Shown: positions 23,073-36,900, numbered from the stretch's first letter. The stretch: DNA of 64,000 nt from Echinococcus granulosus (GCF_000524195.1 NW_020170395.1:432908-496907); one strand, 5' to 3'. The notes: generated from the letters alone by a model not told the origin. A program made the numbers and translations.

Positions 23073-23106
23073 ATGGGTTGTTATACTAAACTGTGCCGCG
23101 TTGAGA
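23073..23106 (+). CDS. Candidate first coding exon of PPEF (speculative)
   Basis: The frame ATG GGT TGT TAT ... GTT GAG A reads MGCYTKLCRVE and leaves one base, the phase needed by the exon at 30921. The join would read MGCYTKLCRVETLKAALLIQ, which resembles the MGCSSS...LRAALIIQ start of vertebrate PPEF, including the Met-Gly-Cys acylation signal. Against it, the donor (A|GTTCCC) is poor and the distance is 7.8 kb. It is a suggestion to test with transcripts, not a call. Confidence 0.18.
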
Positions 23107-24304
23107 GTTCCCCGAAGACGCAATACTAAGTCGGGCTATGCATATTCGACGTGCGGAAGAGCCGTGGGGCTACTGACACAGCTCGCGGGTGGTTTTACCA
23201 GAGGGAGTGCAGTGGTCAGTCCCTTCAGTGTCCAGGTAACCAAAGAGAAAATCAAACCGACAACCCACGTGCTGGATTACCTTCTCTCTACATTATATGA
23301 CTTGTATTCAAGAATACCCGTTGATTGAATAGCGTAGAGCGCATAACTGGATTTTGAGCTTATTTACTGTTGCATGCGAGCCATCAACCATGAATACGCT
23401 AGACAATAATTGCACTACTCCGCCCACATATGAATGCAAATAAGATTGTGGTAAATAAGACAGCGGTGATTTACTAACTTAGGGCTACCTTGTTATTTTT
23501 GTGGTTCGACTAGTCCTAATTTTCGTGCGGTTATCAGCTGTTTTTTTTTCCAGTTTTACAACAGCTTCCCGTCTTTTCTGCGCCGTTTTGTCATTTTAGT
23601 CACCACCCTTCTGTAATCTGCGACTATTTTGCAAATGCCCCCTAATTATGACTCCAATTATCTAAATACAGGAACTCGCCTCATATAATACGGGGAATGA
23701 CGCAAAATAAGTGTAGTTCTTTACAATAGCGTTAATATAATGAATGTTTGTTGCCAATCGTTCATCACTTCCGAGCGATGATTTGTGGAGGCAGGACGCT
23801 TTAGGCTTTAAAACAGCGCACACTCCACATCTCTTGTGATTTTCAAAGGGCCTATTCTCAAAGATATTTGAGAATCAAATTATTTCATTGAAAATGCAAA
23901 ATGAATTGAATAGGTAGTAAAAATTACATATGTGTGTGTCTTTTATGGCATTCCTCTCGTACTATTTCGGGAAGACTCTGTGGAAAACGATTTGATGCTA
24001 TTTTTACGCAAGCCTTCAGTAAACACTGTTTTTTACTGTCGACAGGGAGCAGTTAGGTTTAATTGCGTCTCAACATTTAATAACGACTGCTTGGAATACA
24101 GGGGACTATTTTGCTATACAAGTTAACGATACTCAGACTATTGTTGAAATGTAACAATACAAGTTAACTCAAAAAGTAGCATGGAAACTCGAAGCCTACC
24201 AAAAAATCCATTACCTAATATTTAAACAAAGCGCAGAAATGAGCTAAGGCAATTTTTCAGTGCTCTTACTTCTTAAAAGTATGACTAAAATGGAAATATG
24301 TAAA

Positions 24305-24500
24305 TGAGCGGCTGTAATGCTGGTTCGCTTAAGCGTACCTTTGAGGCGGAAGGCGGTCAGTAAATACAAGTTCCGTGACGAATCGGACGCTATCAGTCTC
24401 TTTAGGAGAAAACGTACCCTGAACACATTTAAACCGTCCACTCCATCTACTCGTCCCAAGAGTATGAAGGCTGAGGTGGCAATACTTCGGTGGGAATGGG
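24305..24500 (-). repeat. Dispersed repeat copy C (minus orientation)
   Basis: On the minus strand it contains CCACCTCAGCCTTCATACTC then CTTGGGACGAG, and later GTATTTACTGACCGCCTTCC followed by AAAGGTACGCTTAAGCGAAC. These blocks align in order with the copy at 34512-34755. The frame reads HLSLHTLGTSRWSGR ... LVFTDRLPPQR. It is not tandem, and no terminal repeats or target-site duplication were seen. Confidence 0.65.
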
Positions 24501-24604
24501 ACGTTTTTTAACAGGAATGTAGGACAAGGCCCGTGGATCTCCTCTTCCATACTCTTCGACATGTTTATTAGGATAAGTAAATGGGGGAAGCGAGTACAGT
24601 GTTT

Positions 24605-24617
24605 GGGGGGGGGGGGG
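24605..24617 (+). repeat. Poly-G run of 13
   Basis: Thirteen consecutive G flanked by GTTT and TGTG. Such runs are prone to length errors in assembly and to polymorphism. Confidence 0.95.
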
Positions 24618-24670
24618 TGTGAACACGGAACCGCTCTCGGGATTTCAGGGCGTTGACGCCTACGTCAGGA

Positions 24671-24681
24671 GGTTCGACTCC
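24671..24681 (+). other. tRNA B-box-like site in a possible tRNA remnant
   Basis: GGTTCGACTCC matches the RNA polymerase III B-box consensus (GGTTCGANTCC). It sits in a possible T-arm (GGAGG-TTCGACT-CCTCT, one G-U pair) followed by GCCCGCC, and is preceded by a GGCG-TTGA-CGCC hairpin that could be a long variable arm. I cannot fold a complete cloverleaf upstream because the 5' half runs into the poly-G tract. A tRNA fragment, a SINE head or chance are all possible. Confidence 0.25.
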
Positions 24682-27600
24682 TCTGCCCGCCTCCTATCTG
24701 AAAGGTACATTAAAACAGCATAAGTATTATAGGAATAAACTGACATGAAGAAGACATTATTTCAAGTAACTTGCGCAGTTTATACCCGCTAAATTCCTCT
24801 GTATAATCGACGATTAAGAAGTGGGTTTTTTAGAGATCATTTTATGTAACTGTCTTGGGTACCCACAACGAAAAAATTCACCTTGATGTTTTCAATTTCT
24901 TATAAACGTGATTGTGTATCCCCATCAGCCCAATTTACAACTCACGCTTGTATTTGAAACCGCCCTTTAAATTATGTATCTTGCCAAGGCAAACTGTATA
25001 CGTTATTATTTTCAAGTGTGATACGGACCACGGATGGTTCAAAACGCCATCTGACCCAACCCTTGTTAACGCCAGGTATCTTCCTACCATCGGCCAGGTA
25101 AAAAAATAAATAAGGGCAGTTTGCCAGAATTGTGTCTTTGAAAGGCATAGTAGGAGTTTTAACATCCACAAAATGAAGCTGATTTAAATAAGTATAACTC
25201 CATTTCGACTATCACCATTATTCGAGGCAGTATTTAGATAAGTTAGATGGTGTTTAATGATTCAGATTTCTAGTAATCACTCACTAGAGCCTAAACAGAT
25301 ATGATCGGACGATTATAAAAGAATGATCATTGCAGACAGCTGTCTAGGCAAGATGATAAGTAACTACACCTGAAAGTGGCAAAAGCAATGGAGGTAGACA
25401 GGTAATCTTCTAAGACAATGCTTTACTTCATTTTCCAGAATAAAACAGGACTAAGCGTCATTTTGTTTTTAAGCTTGGGGCAAGAGGTGCATGGCTGACG
25501 GTGGAGTTAATGTGCGTCTCTCTGGCGTCTGTGAAACTTCAATCGACGACAGGACTGGGTGTGATTAGGAAGCAAGTGTAGGGGCGTAGCCCAAGTTTGA
25601 TAAATGTATATCCCTCCTTCTCACCCACTCCTCGCTCTTCCTCTTTCTCGCTTCCTCCAAACCTACACTGCTATCCTCTCCCTTGACCGTGGGCTATTTC
25701 AGTCCAAGTCGCGGGAGATGACCGCGTCGATATTCATTATGTCATCGTAAACACGAGAGAAGGGGAACTAGAAGGCAGGGCAACTGGACAAAAGTAAAGG
25801 CTTAAGAAGAAGATAGATAAAAACAGCCCTTTCAATACAGTATGGTGGTGTTTATTTTAAATCCTTTTTACTGGGCACTTTTGGGAGGACCGTCTCGCGA
25901 CAACACTATTTAGCCATTCCAGAAGATCAAAATTTTTGTATATCGTGTTTTTTGCATTGCCCAAATCAAATTCCAATCCACAATGTAAATGTTATCTATG
26001 CCTTCACCTCCTGTCGCAAAAAGCACTAGGGAAATCTAGTTAATTTATTCATGTCTATAACTTTTTAAAATCTGTATAAACACTTGCATTCTCAGGTGCA
26101 TATTACTCTTTAATCACATCTGATTGCAAAACTTTGTGCAATTCCGCCGCTATCACAAATAGACTTCATCTTTTTTATTTGTGTATATCGCAATCTTGAC
26201 ATTTAATATAAAATCTCAGCACAGTATGGCGCATTTCCCTACCTTCATCAAATGGACAACAGTGTTAGCTCCGATTTCGGTATGGCTCGCCGCAATGTCG
26301 TGTATTACGCCATGGGAATCTCTGAAATGCGACTGTTAGCTGCACAAGGCAGTACACTACTCTTTGCTGCCCTCTGACCAATATCCTCCCATTCTGAACT
26401 CTCGCACCATAAAGTGTCAATTGAACCTAATGTCATCTGAGCTTGTCTACTTTAAGAGGTGAGTTTGAAGCTTTCAGTCGAACTTTTTGTATAGTATTGC
26501 GAAAAGGTATGTCACCAGACCGTGCAATTAGGAAATAGTTGGAAATTTGTGATTATGCCGATGAATCTCCCAAAAAAGGATTGAATATCTTTTCTTTATT
26601 CCTGAAGTTAAAGGTGCGGTGATTCGGGCTAAACGTGCCCATAAAAAAGTTCTGTGAGGATTAACTTTGTGTGGTGAAACAATTGGTCTCCACCTATATC
26701 AGAGGGGAAGTCGCGTAATCCGAGCAAATTGCCACATCACAGGTATTGATGGATAAAAATAAGTGGATTTTGCTTTACCCTTTTTACCTTATAAAATCAC
26801 AATGACGGGATTGTTCATCATGAGCTTTTTGCTAAAGGCTAAGTGACGATTATAACTCAAAATTAAAAATTCGAAGGCATGTGGGAGAAACTGCTTTGGA
26901 AACAGTCAGGGCTAGTTAAGCCATCGGAAGAAAGTCCTGTTCTCATAAAACAGCACATGACCCTACACCTCATGCCACCCGCTGCAAACTTCCCCAGGCG
27001 TAAATTTGCACTTCAGTTAGGATGGAAGAAAGACGACACCCAATCCCCACCCCTCATATTACCTTTTCCTGTTTAATGTAACCTTTCAACGGCATTACAA
27101 AGCCACATACGAGGTAGGGTAGACTGGTAGAAATTGGCATTGAGGAGGAAGAGGGGGGAGCCAGGTTTTTTGGCTCTAGAGATCAAGGGTTATGTAAAAG
27201 TCAAATTTTTAAGTTTTAGGGTTGTTGAGACAATCATAGATAGCAGTGGTGAGCATTCCAAAGGATATATTTATGCTTAAAGAAGTCCCCTGAAGTTACC
27301 TCGTTTTGCTATCAGAATCACACGAACTTATCTAGTGGTCGAATACTGCACAATCCAGCAAGCAATATTCTATAAATGATTAATTTGAAGGGCAGGCTAC
27401 AAGTTTTCAAGGGGAAATGTGTCCAAAAAACCAAGACGAATATAGCAGTCGCTCAGACAACCTGTCACCCACAAATTGACAAACGAGATGTCGCACATTC
27501 TCAACCAATAAAAATCGGGGATGTACCTGGCGAGCAGTGGCTGCCCAACCCTCGCGAAGGCGGACTTTCTTCCCTACTATCTGATGAAACATGGCAGAAG

Positions 27601-28659
27601 CGGAGGTATGTGGTCTCTACGCCTTGTTAAAAGTCACCGAAATTTCTATGCACTCATGGTCCCATCACCATGTTTAGCTCCCTTGATTAGGATAGCGAAA
27701 GAATGCTATGTCAAGGTTTTCTGGTAAATCTCAAACGGAGGCGTGGATGAAAATTTTGTGATGATAAAAACACCCGTTTTCTGCATCTTTTCTCACAAAG
27801 TCTTCACACTTACAATCAAATTGGTCTGCCGCATGTTACGCAACATGAAACGAGCGCCTTTTTACCTCTGTTAATAAGATGAAAAGCAAAAAGTTCTAAG
27901 TTGAATTTTTTCGTCGTTTATTTTTAGGTTTTATTTATTAGGTGCAGTACGTAGCAATCATTGCTATTGCAATTTTACTATTTCATAGATTTTCTTTTCG
28001 AATTTACGCGAAATCTTTACCTGAATATCACTCACTCAAACGTTTTTTCATTGGGCAGTTTTTAAAAAAGCAGTAAAATGTGACTTTCCACTTCATTACT
28101 AAAATATTTTATTTTAAAACATTAGAAGACTAAAGACCTGCAACTATGACAAAAAAGAAAGAGTAAATGGAGGACGGGATCGGTAACAGGCATAACTTTT
28201 TTCAGAAAGACGTATCATTTGATGGAAAAGTCGACGTCTGATAAAAAGCGGTTTATTTAATGGGGGGAAGGTTGAGGCTCTTACTTAAGTACATTAGAAC
28301 GCATGCCTATTATAAATGGGGAGAGCGATCGCGAACGAAACGCATCAACTTTTTCCATCATTTAGCGTAATTGTCTTACTTTCCAATTAACCATGGAACA
28401 AGTAAGAGCCAGTTTAGGTATTTTAAATTGAGTGTGTGCATCGAGCTGTGCTGCCACCTTTGCGAGTATAGACTTTGGTATTAGAATTTTTGGTGATAAA
28501 AACACGGTAAATGTAATTTGATTTGTGTATGAAGTACGTAGACGTTATCCGTTGCCTTGTCGGATCAGATGAGCTTAAAATCTTTTTCCTTTTTCAATTG
28601 TCAGTGTGTCAGTCTATAAGGTGGTGGTATATGCTCTTTGAACCCTTGATGTTGTCATA

Positions 28660-28785
28660 GGCTCGGTGTTCCCCCCTTCCGCCTCAGTCTGCATGCCCTT
28701 GGAACGAGCAGACGAATTGGACGAGGCCATGAATACTAGGTAGCCATAAGTAAGGGGTACAGAGGTGGCATGGTCTAAGTGTGCT
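28660..28785 (+). repeat. Dispersed repeat copy B
   Basis: GGCTCGGTGTTCC, CCTTCCGCCTCAGTCTGC, CCTTGGAACGAGCAGAC, TTGGACGAGGCCATG and GTAGCCATAAGTAAGGGG align in order with the copy at 34512. Base identity over this stretch is roughly three quarters by eye. The frame reads RLSLHALGTSRRIGRGHE before a stop. Confidence 0.7.
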
Positions 28786-30920
28786 CACGAGGTTCGTAAT
28801 TGCCAGCTCAAACAAACGTTTTTTTACAACGTAGTTCATTTTAATCTAGACAGGACTTCACAGTGTCATATGCTGTAGCCCTACAAAGTCCAAGGTGACT
28901 CACAAAGTGCTGGACTACTTGTGGCCTTTCTTTTGCCTTCTCGGGAAGATCTTCCCTGAAATTATGGTCCCAATCATTAACAGTTAGGATGTTTTTGTAC
29001 CATCTGCCTATCATTCCCATTTTTTGAGCACATTGTCAAATTTTCTTGGTTCAGGCCCTAAGCCTGAAAGAAAGTAGAAAAAAATCAGTAAGAGGGGATC
29101 TGCCTTGTGCAGGCCTTTATATTCTGTCAGATTTTGTTTGTGCAGATGACTCCGTGGTTTGCAGGATTGTTCGCTATCCTCCGCCTGAGTCAAGGAGACA
29201 TTAATGGATAACTATTTTTAGCTTACGACAAAACATTTTAGTCGCTAAAACATCCAGAAAAGGGTGTTCCTTTTATAACTTTGATTGTTGTGAATTAAAA
29301 TGTTATTCTTAGAGCTGCTATATTGTGTCCATTTCATTTAGCTGGATTGGAGTTTATATCCCTCCCAGAATAAGTGTGCTCATTCAGCCTCATGCATAGT
29401 CATTCATTGAGAAATAAATGCCATCTAGTTAAGCAATGATAGCTATATTCACCGTTACCTGGATTCCCAACTCGAAGGTGTAATAGTGAATCCTAACTTG
29501 GGCGCTTCGCTAAGTAGTCGAAATTAGGTGCTGTTGACAAACCCTACGAGTTCATCCTGTTAATAATTACCGCAAACATTTTCCTCATTTTCCATCATCT
29601 TGAGTTTCCGAAACCTAAAATCAGTCCGCCCTAGAATGGTTATGAAATTATGCTCTTGTTCAATCCGTTTTAACCATCATGGTTTGAGCAGTTTAGCTTT
29701 GGTCCTCTGTACGGTACATTAAATCACGTTAGTAATAAAAGCTCGGAGGAGGCTGTAAAATAAGCAGCACTGCGTTTTTGCTTTCCGTATTGCCTGTTCC
29801 ATATTACAAAGTGGAGGGATTCGATTACATCAGTTTCTGATGCTAAAAAGTTCCAACTGGTCACAGGTAACGCCAATGGCATAAATGTCTCCTATCTATA
29901 AGCTCAATGCAACAATTTGATGAAAAGTGTTGTTTTTACAAAGACTAAGGGACAATTTTTAATTGCTTGTACCTAAACCTCAATGAGGTGTACTGCTTGC
30001 TCGGTTCTGCTGGAACTCATGAATAGTTAACCATGCCTTGCCTAAATAATCTGTTGTGATACTGCAGCGAAATCGCACTTGGTCCTATTTTTAGAAGTCA
30101 GTATCGTTTGTTCAATGAAATCAGGGCCAAACAAGGCGTTAGTCTTTTTCGTTAAATAAATTTATGCATTCCCACCTTTCCAAGATGAAATATTTTTAAG
30201 TTAAAGCTTTTTATGGGTGCGTTGAAGGCATTCTTTCAGTTTTTAGGTACACTGGAAGTAATCAAAGAATAAAACACTTATACTGGAACTATGATTAAGA
30301 AACCTAAGGAATTAATAACCTAATTGACTTAAAACTAGACTAAGAACTTATTTAAAAGTAAAGTTTTTCATTTGTAGAATGCTTCTACTGGCTTATACGG
30401 TCGCATCAAGAGGGACCGCGAAGCATGCATATGTGCGCCAACATTTCTGCTTCAGCTCACTCCGTCTAGGCTCAAAATGAAAGACGAATCGTGAAACTCT
30501 AGTACCACTTTGAAAATATTGCATGTAACGCTAGCACTGATCCCCGAAAACAATCCGCTCCAAGAATCACGCAAAAAAATCCGGCGACTAATTATTTACT
30601 TTATTTTGGTTGATACCGAATTGCCTTTGAATGAATGAACTAATCACGCCTACGACACTTGTAGGGTTAATTATTCGTATTTGCCACCACTTTAACTTGT
30701 CGGTTGTACTCACTTCAACTGTAACTTTAGTTAACACTATTTCTGGCGTTTAAGCAAATCAAAACTAACTATCAAGCTGTAGCACTAAATGCATTTCAAC
30801 AAGTCATCTACCTTACAAATCAAATTGATTGGTCACGAAGAGAAGTTGTGTAAAGTTTAAGCGGAAAATATTGGAAGAAAAGTTGACGCGTCTGATAGAA
30901 TCTTTTGGGATTTCCTTCAG

Positions 30921-33900
30921 CACTGAAGGCGGCTCTTTTGATACAAACGTGGTATCGACGCCACCAAGCCGAACTCGAATTGCGTCGACGATGCGCCTGG
31001 AAGATTTACGAGTTCTTCGAATACACTGGAGCTGACGACCAAAGACACGTAAGAGCACTGATTCGATTGCATAGGGACAGTTGATTTCATGAATTTTGCG
31101 AAATATTCAAATAAGTGCTCAAGTAAATCCTCAATTCATTGCTTTTTATTTGACTCCAGCTTCCATGACGAAGGTATTCACACTTGCTTGGTGTATGGCT
31201 CTTTTACCAATTTAGTATGACTACCTTGGCTTTTACCAGTTTGATTGCTATAATTTAGTCCAAGCAATGTGTCAGGAGGAAGAGACACTAACCTGGTGTC
31301 GATTTTTTTAGCTCAAGGAATTTTTCACCTGGATCTTGTCCAACTATAGTCGTGAGTTACACCTCAGGATAAGTTTCATTGAGTGTCTTTGTCATACAAC
31401 GTGTTCACACAGGAATTAAACTTTATCAATTAGGCTTTCTTTTGCCGACTGCTAAAAGAAGAATTGCTGTGATTATAAAAAGCGTACTTATATGCAGAAC
31501 TGAAATTGTCACGTTAATAAGTGATTACTTTTGAGTTGTTTTGTGTCAACGATACAAGCCCCAGTACCTGAATAACATTGGTGAGTGACTAAGTCCATAT
31601 GAGACAAGGACCTTCTTATAACGTCAAAGAGTAAATGCGTGAGGATTTTTAAAGTGCCTATCACCTAATAGAGTAAGTTATGCGTATTCCACTACACTAC
31701 CGAGGATGATTAGTGTGATCTTATGAGGAAAGCTGTTTTAGTACTTATCATGCGCCAAATTTTCGGAATTGCATACGTTCATAAATAATGTGGATTTGCA
31801 TATGTCACATAAAGTCTCGTCCTCTGCGCATTTTCGCAACAAATTGTGTCATTCCATTGTGCAGAATAAGGCGCTTCAGCTGAATGTTCCCAGGAATGGT
31901 TGCTGCACTATAAGTAGGGACCACCACAACCGAGATCGTCACTAACAAAAGACCAGACATCGTTGAAACTCTTACACATCGGAATGCTTTACTGATGACC
32001 CTGACCAGACCACTGTACTGTTCTGAAGGTCTTCTACAGATATTCGTATGTTATCGCCCGTGTCCACTGAAAACAAAATAATCATACACAAGCACCACCG
32101 TTCGTTGCATGTTACCTGGAATTTCAGTTAAAGGAATACGAGCTTCCCTTGTAGCATGTGCACCGACCACTAGTAAGGAAAGGTACACCATATTAGCTCT
32201 GTCGCAATTAAAAGTCTTGTGCTAACTTAAACGCCCTTCGTAGTTACACTGATGACATGATGAAAGCTATGCAAAAATACAAATGAAGTTTTTCATTGCA
32301 ACACAGCGATTCCTTCACAGCCGTCTTGGCCGATGGCAAAGATGCGTTTGCAGTCAAAGAGCTCCTTTTCGCAGAACCTTGAGCGCCGCCTTCAGAAGGT
32401 GACAATCGCGGGGAAGGGAGATGCGCGGTGGAAGAACAGCACCATTCGATTTCACGAGTCGCAGTGGCACTCGCGCTTCAACAACGACTACATTCAAAGT
32501 CTCATTGAATTTCAAAAACAAGGGAAGGTCAGTTTTCATCTCTAATTATTTTGATGGGCAGCTCAAAATACAAAAACCTGCCAGAATCATAATAAACTAG
32601 AGCAACAAAAGCCTCCGTTTTGCTCAAGAGGCTATGCATCTTATTTTGCCAAGTAGGAAAACAGGTTAAAACGTCAACAAACTCTCTCATGGAACTGAAG
32701 TGCGAACGTTTAATCTAGCATTCCCCAAATAAACTTGGGAATCTAGTTAGTATTCCACCCTGTAAAGGACATAAATCAGTGTATTTTATGTATACCATTT
32801 TTGTTCAACATATACCACGAGGAATAGCAAATCTCTGCTCTTAATAAAAGCTTGGGGACTAATTGTGTTACCTTTTATTTGAGTCGTAGCAAACCCTTGA
32901 AGGATTCAAACTTGGATGCCGATTAGCCTTCCCCTGTTTAAATGGTAATAATTGAAATATTGGTGTACTTTTCAGTTGTTGAAGGGACACAATTTTGGGG
33001 AATTTCGTAACTTGAAAATTGACAGTTGTTTATTGCATGACCTCTGTAGGTCAGTAGGTATTTGGAACACCAGACAGACAATGAACTCGGTTGAACCAAA
33101 TATCAGCTTTTGGTATAACCTTCCACACATTAGTCACTTTCTTCCCTAAGTGATTAAATTTTTTAACCAAAGTTAAATTCCTTTAGAAATGAAGTAGATT
33201 AACTTTTGATAATTACCCAGGCAGACGGTTTCAGAGGGTCTTAACACAAGTGTTTCCTGGCCATAATTCTCAAGTCCAGTTTTTAATGCCTATTGTTGTG
33301 GCATTCTTAAAAAAACGCGTTTACAACTTCATTTGAAGGATGAAAAATTTTTCGCATAAACGACTCTAATAACATGTGGTGATTTACAAACGGATCCAAT
33401 GAAGTATACAGGTTAAAGAGACTAGAAGCAGAAGATAGCTTTCCAATGAAGCATTATTAGTTTAATAGGCAATAATTCCCTTCTAGTGATCTAAAAGTGA
33501 GACCGGTACTCATGCAGTAAACTTTAGAGGTATTGGTGCTTTTAAATTGTTTAAAGTTTGTTATTTAAATGAAGAATACTTTTACGGTTGCGGCGCTTCA
33601 AACCAAGACATTTGATATCTTACCTTTCAATACCATGGAAAAAATCGGCACAAGTCAAGTGCAAGTGTAATTAAAACATAAAATTATTCTATTTATGCGC
33701 TTAGCATCATAATCAAAGCTACAAATATTGGGACTCTTCAATTCCATCCGGCAGTTACCAAGCGAAAGCATTATAAGCATACGGCCCTTTGAATCTTAAC
33801 ACATCTCCACCGGAGTTTTCGCTGCTTAGATTCTGGATTCGGACCTGGTGACGGAAGTGTTGGAGGAGGCGACCCTCATTCTCCAGGCACTTCCAAACAT

Positions 33901-36900
33901 CCAGAGGGCCTCCACCACTCTTTCACAGCGCATTACTATCTGCGGTGATCTCCATGGTCAGGTGGAGGATCTGGCTCTCATCTTTCAAGCGGCACGTCCT
34001 TTCTCCATTTTATTTCAGACTTTTCCTGTTAAATTCGCTAATCGTGTTTCTCCAGCTTTTAACCGGACATTGATCTGTCTGTAGCAACATAATTAGAGCT
34101 TCATAGGGGGAGTGTAATGCGAAATCCATTTAAACTCCAAGTCATCACATGCAATTAACTAAAGTATTCGAAAAACTTTTAGTAAAGCATCCGTTTCATT
34201 AAATTAAACTACCTTCTCTCCTTTACTGAAAGCCTGAATTGCGCAGAAGTGTGTGGTGACAAGCGCCTATCAGATGCAATGTGTGACGCACTTGAAACAT
34301 TAAACACGGAAAAGAGGCAATCGCGTTTACCACTAGGGTGTTGTGGATATTCCTAAAATATCCGACTTTCACTATACTTCTAACCAAAGTTAGTTCGACA
34401 TAGCCAGTGAGCTGTGTGCGATTTTTCCCAATGATAACCTACCTGCTTGTGTCGAAATTGTAAATTATGTAGAGGGCGATACTCTTGTCCGCATACATTA
34501 GTTAAGTGTAATGGGCTCGATATTCCTCTCTTCCACCTCAGCCTTCGTAACCTTGGAATGAGCTGACAAGGTGGACGAGGGCATGGCTTATCGGGTAGCG
34601 ATAAGTAAAGGAGTGCAGAGGTATCGTGGTCAAGGCAGTTTGGGGCACGTTTCCTGCCCCTTGGGGACCGGTGGCATCCGATCAGCTACGAGGATGGTAT
34701 TTGTTGACCGCTTCTCTCCTAAAAGGTGCATTCAAACAAGCTTGTGTTGCATTAGGGACCCAAAGAGATAAGCAAATAGAAGGATTAGTGCTTGGTAGTA
34801 CTTTTTTTCAGTATCTTGAACCACTGTTACCCTAATAAGTAGTTAAGAGATTCAATTTGGTGGAAAATGCAAAGGAAGCTCTGCCTTATGGGTGGTAGCG
34901 TTTGACACATAAGTGCTTTTAGTGCATAAGCAGATAGGATATTTGCGCTTATTTTAACATTTAGAGGAGCTGCAAATGTAATGAATGTAATCAACGACCT
35001 GCGTATTAGTTGAATGCGGGTAAGCGCCTCTAATAAAGTGCTGTTTTCATTAGAATAATAATGAACGAACTAGAAAATCATTCATTCCGTCTTTATATTT
35101 CAGAACGGCCTTCCGGACGTATTTAATCCATATGTATTCAATGGAGACTTCGTTGATCGTGGCAACAATTCCATTGAAGTGCTGGTTATTCTTCTCTCCT
35201 GTCTCTTGGCGCATCCCTCAGCGGTTTTCCTCAATCGTGGGAATCACGAGGATCCCATACTGAACAAACGGTAAGGCCGCTGAACAACTAATGCGTCTGC
35301 CTTTTCAAAGACATTCGTCTTATTTCTATTTTCTTCTTTTGAGACAGATACGGATTTGCTGATGAAGTTCGTTCAAAGTATCCGGTGGGTGAATTTGTTT
35401 CATCCTCCATAATAAATGTTGTGCTGCTTAATTTAAATAGACTGGACTAGAGTGGGTGTTAATGGAGCGCATGGGTCATCCACAATCAAGCGTTGCATCA
35501 AAACCTCACCCAAGGGCTCACTGAATAAAATAAAAATTCAGTAATTTTTTTTTCATGTTCATCTAAAGCCAGAATTACTTATCCAATTTTTCCTTATCTC
35601 CGAGGTTTGAGTTTAATGACAGTGGTGAAATGAAGCGATATACGATGTAACATTTTATGTGGTGACTCAATCGTTTCCTGGGATCAAAAGAATCCATAGA
35701 ACTAGAGCAGTGTATGCATTGTCGACATGGAGAGGCTGAAGACTACTGTTATGGTCCCTAGGCTATGCCGCCCAGGCGAATTACAGAAATGCAACCTCCA
35801 GTGCCCGCCAAATCAAACGATAAGTAAAACAAAAAAATCAAAGTATTACATGGTTCGTCCCCTATTTGAAGCGTCGTCTTCACTTTTCCGTGCTCAACGT
35901 TGTCAATGCTATAAGAAACACACCCATGAGCCAACTACTCCAGTCATCGAATTTGCGCGCAACTGAGAAGATGTTTGACCGCAATGTCATTAATCCCTCT
36001 TGGCCATTCTACTAGAGCTGGAGTTTTGTTCCACTTGGGAACCGTATTGGGAAAAGGGGGAATGTGCTAGCCATCTCATAGGTCCATTGCTCTTCTTAAA
36101 AACGCTGGCCTAAGAACTTTTATTTAATAAAGAACGGTGTTTAAAATAGTTTCGTTGGAATAATGTCTTGAGTCTGTTCCTTCTTGCTACGTTATTCCCG
36201 CTTTAATACTGCTTAGCCATATCTATTTGGATTCTACCCAACTAGTAGAGAGGTGGAGAAGGCTTCGTGCACTCACTTGAGCGATATCTTGGTAGAGGTA
36301 CTGTAGACGGCTGCATAGAGAATTTTTCTAGATGGCTCATGGCTAGTGTCGCTGGAGTCGTTAATTACTTTCCTGCAGAACACTGGACTGAGGTAGTTGC
36401 CGAAAGTGGACGTCACTTTTAATCCTTCTGCTAGGGATCGTTACAGCTTCTCCCATCCGTAGTACATGTTCTTTATCCATCACATTAAGGTCTTAAAGTC
36501 AGGAATGGAAATCAAAGTATTTGTAATTGGCTTTCCACTGCCACAAATATAGCACCCTGGAACTTTTCTGAAGGTCATGTCGTCTGGCAGAGGTAAAATG
36601 GCTGAACCTTCAGTGTCCGAGAAACCAAAACGAAGTGTTAAAGAGATAACGAAGGTATTGCATTTACTTTTTGCAGAAAGAAGGCATAACTAGCTAATCT
36701 TTGTTTGTTATATCTACTTTGTGGTTAAGATAGGAGGCCATGGTTTTTTTACGAAACGACTTAATCCTCTTTTGTGGTTGAAAAGCAGCGGATAAATTCC
36801 GCATATAGTCACTAAAGTGAGGAAAAATCAGGTGTCTTTTCAGTTGCTACTCAAATTACATGTTAAAAATTACTGCGACTGTTGCACGTGAGGAGGACTT

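Larger units (their letters stand above)
22732..30920. other. Region between TM7SF3-like gene and first recognised PPEF exon
   Basis: Mostly AT-rich sequence without a recognisable gene. It probably contains the PPEF 5' exon(s), introns and promoter, and the TM7SF3 promoter near 22.75 kb. Inside are two copies of a dispersed repeat (24305-24500 and 28660-28785), a 13-G run (24605-24617) and a tRNA B-box-like site (24671-24681). Open frames such as 26879-27076 and 27376-27630 have no recognisable domain. Confidence 0.5.
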
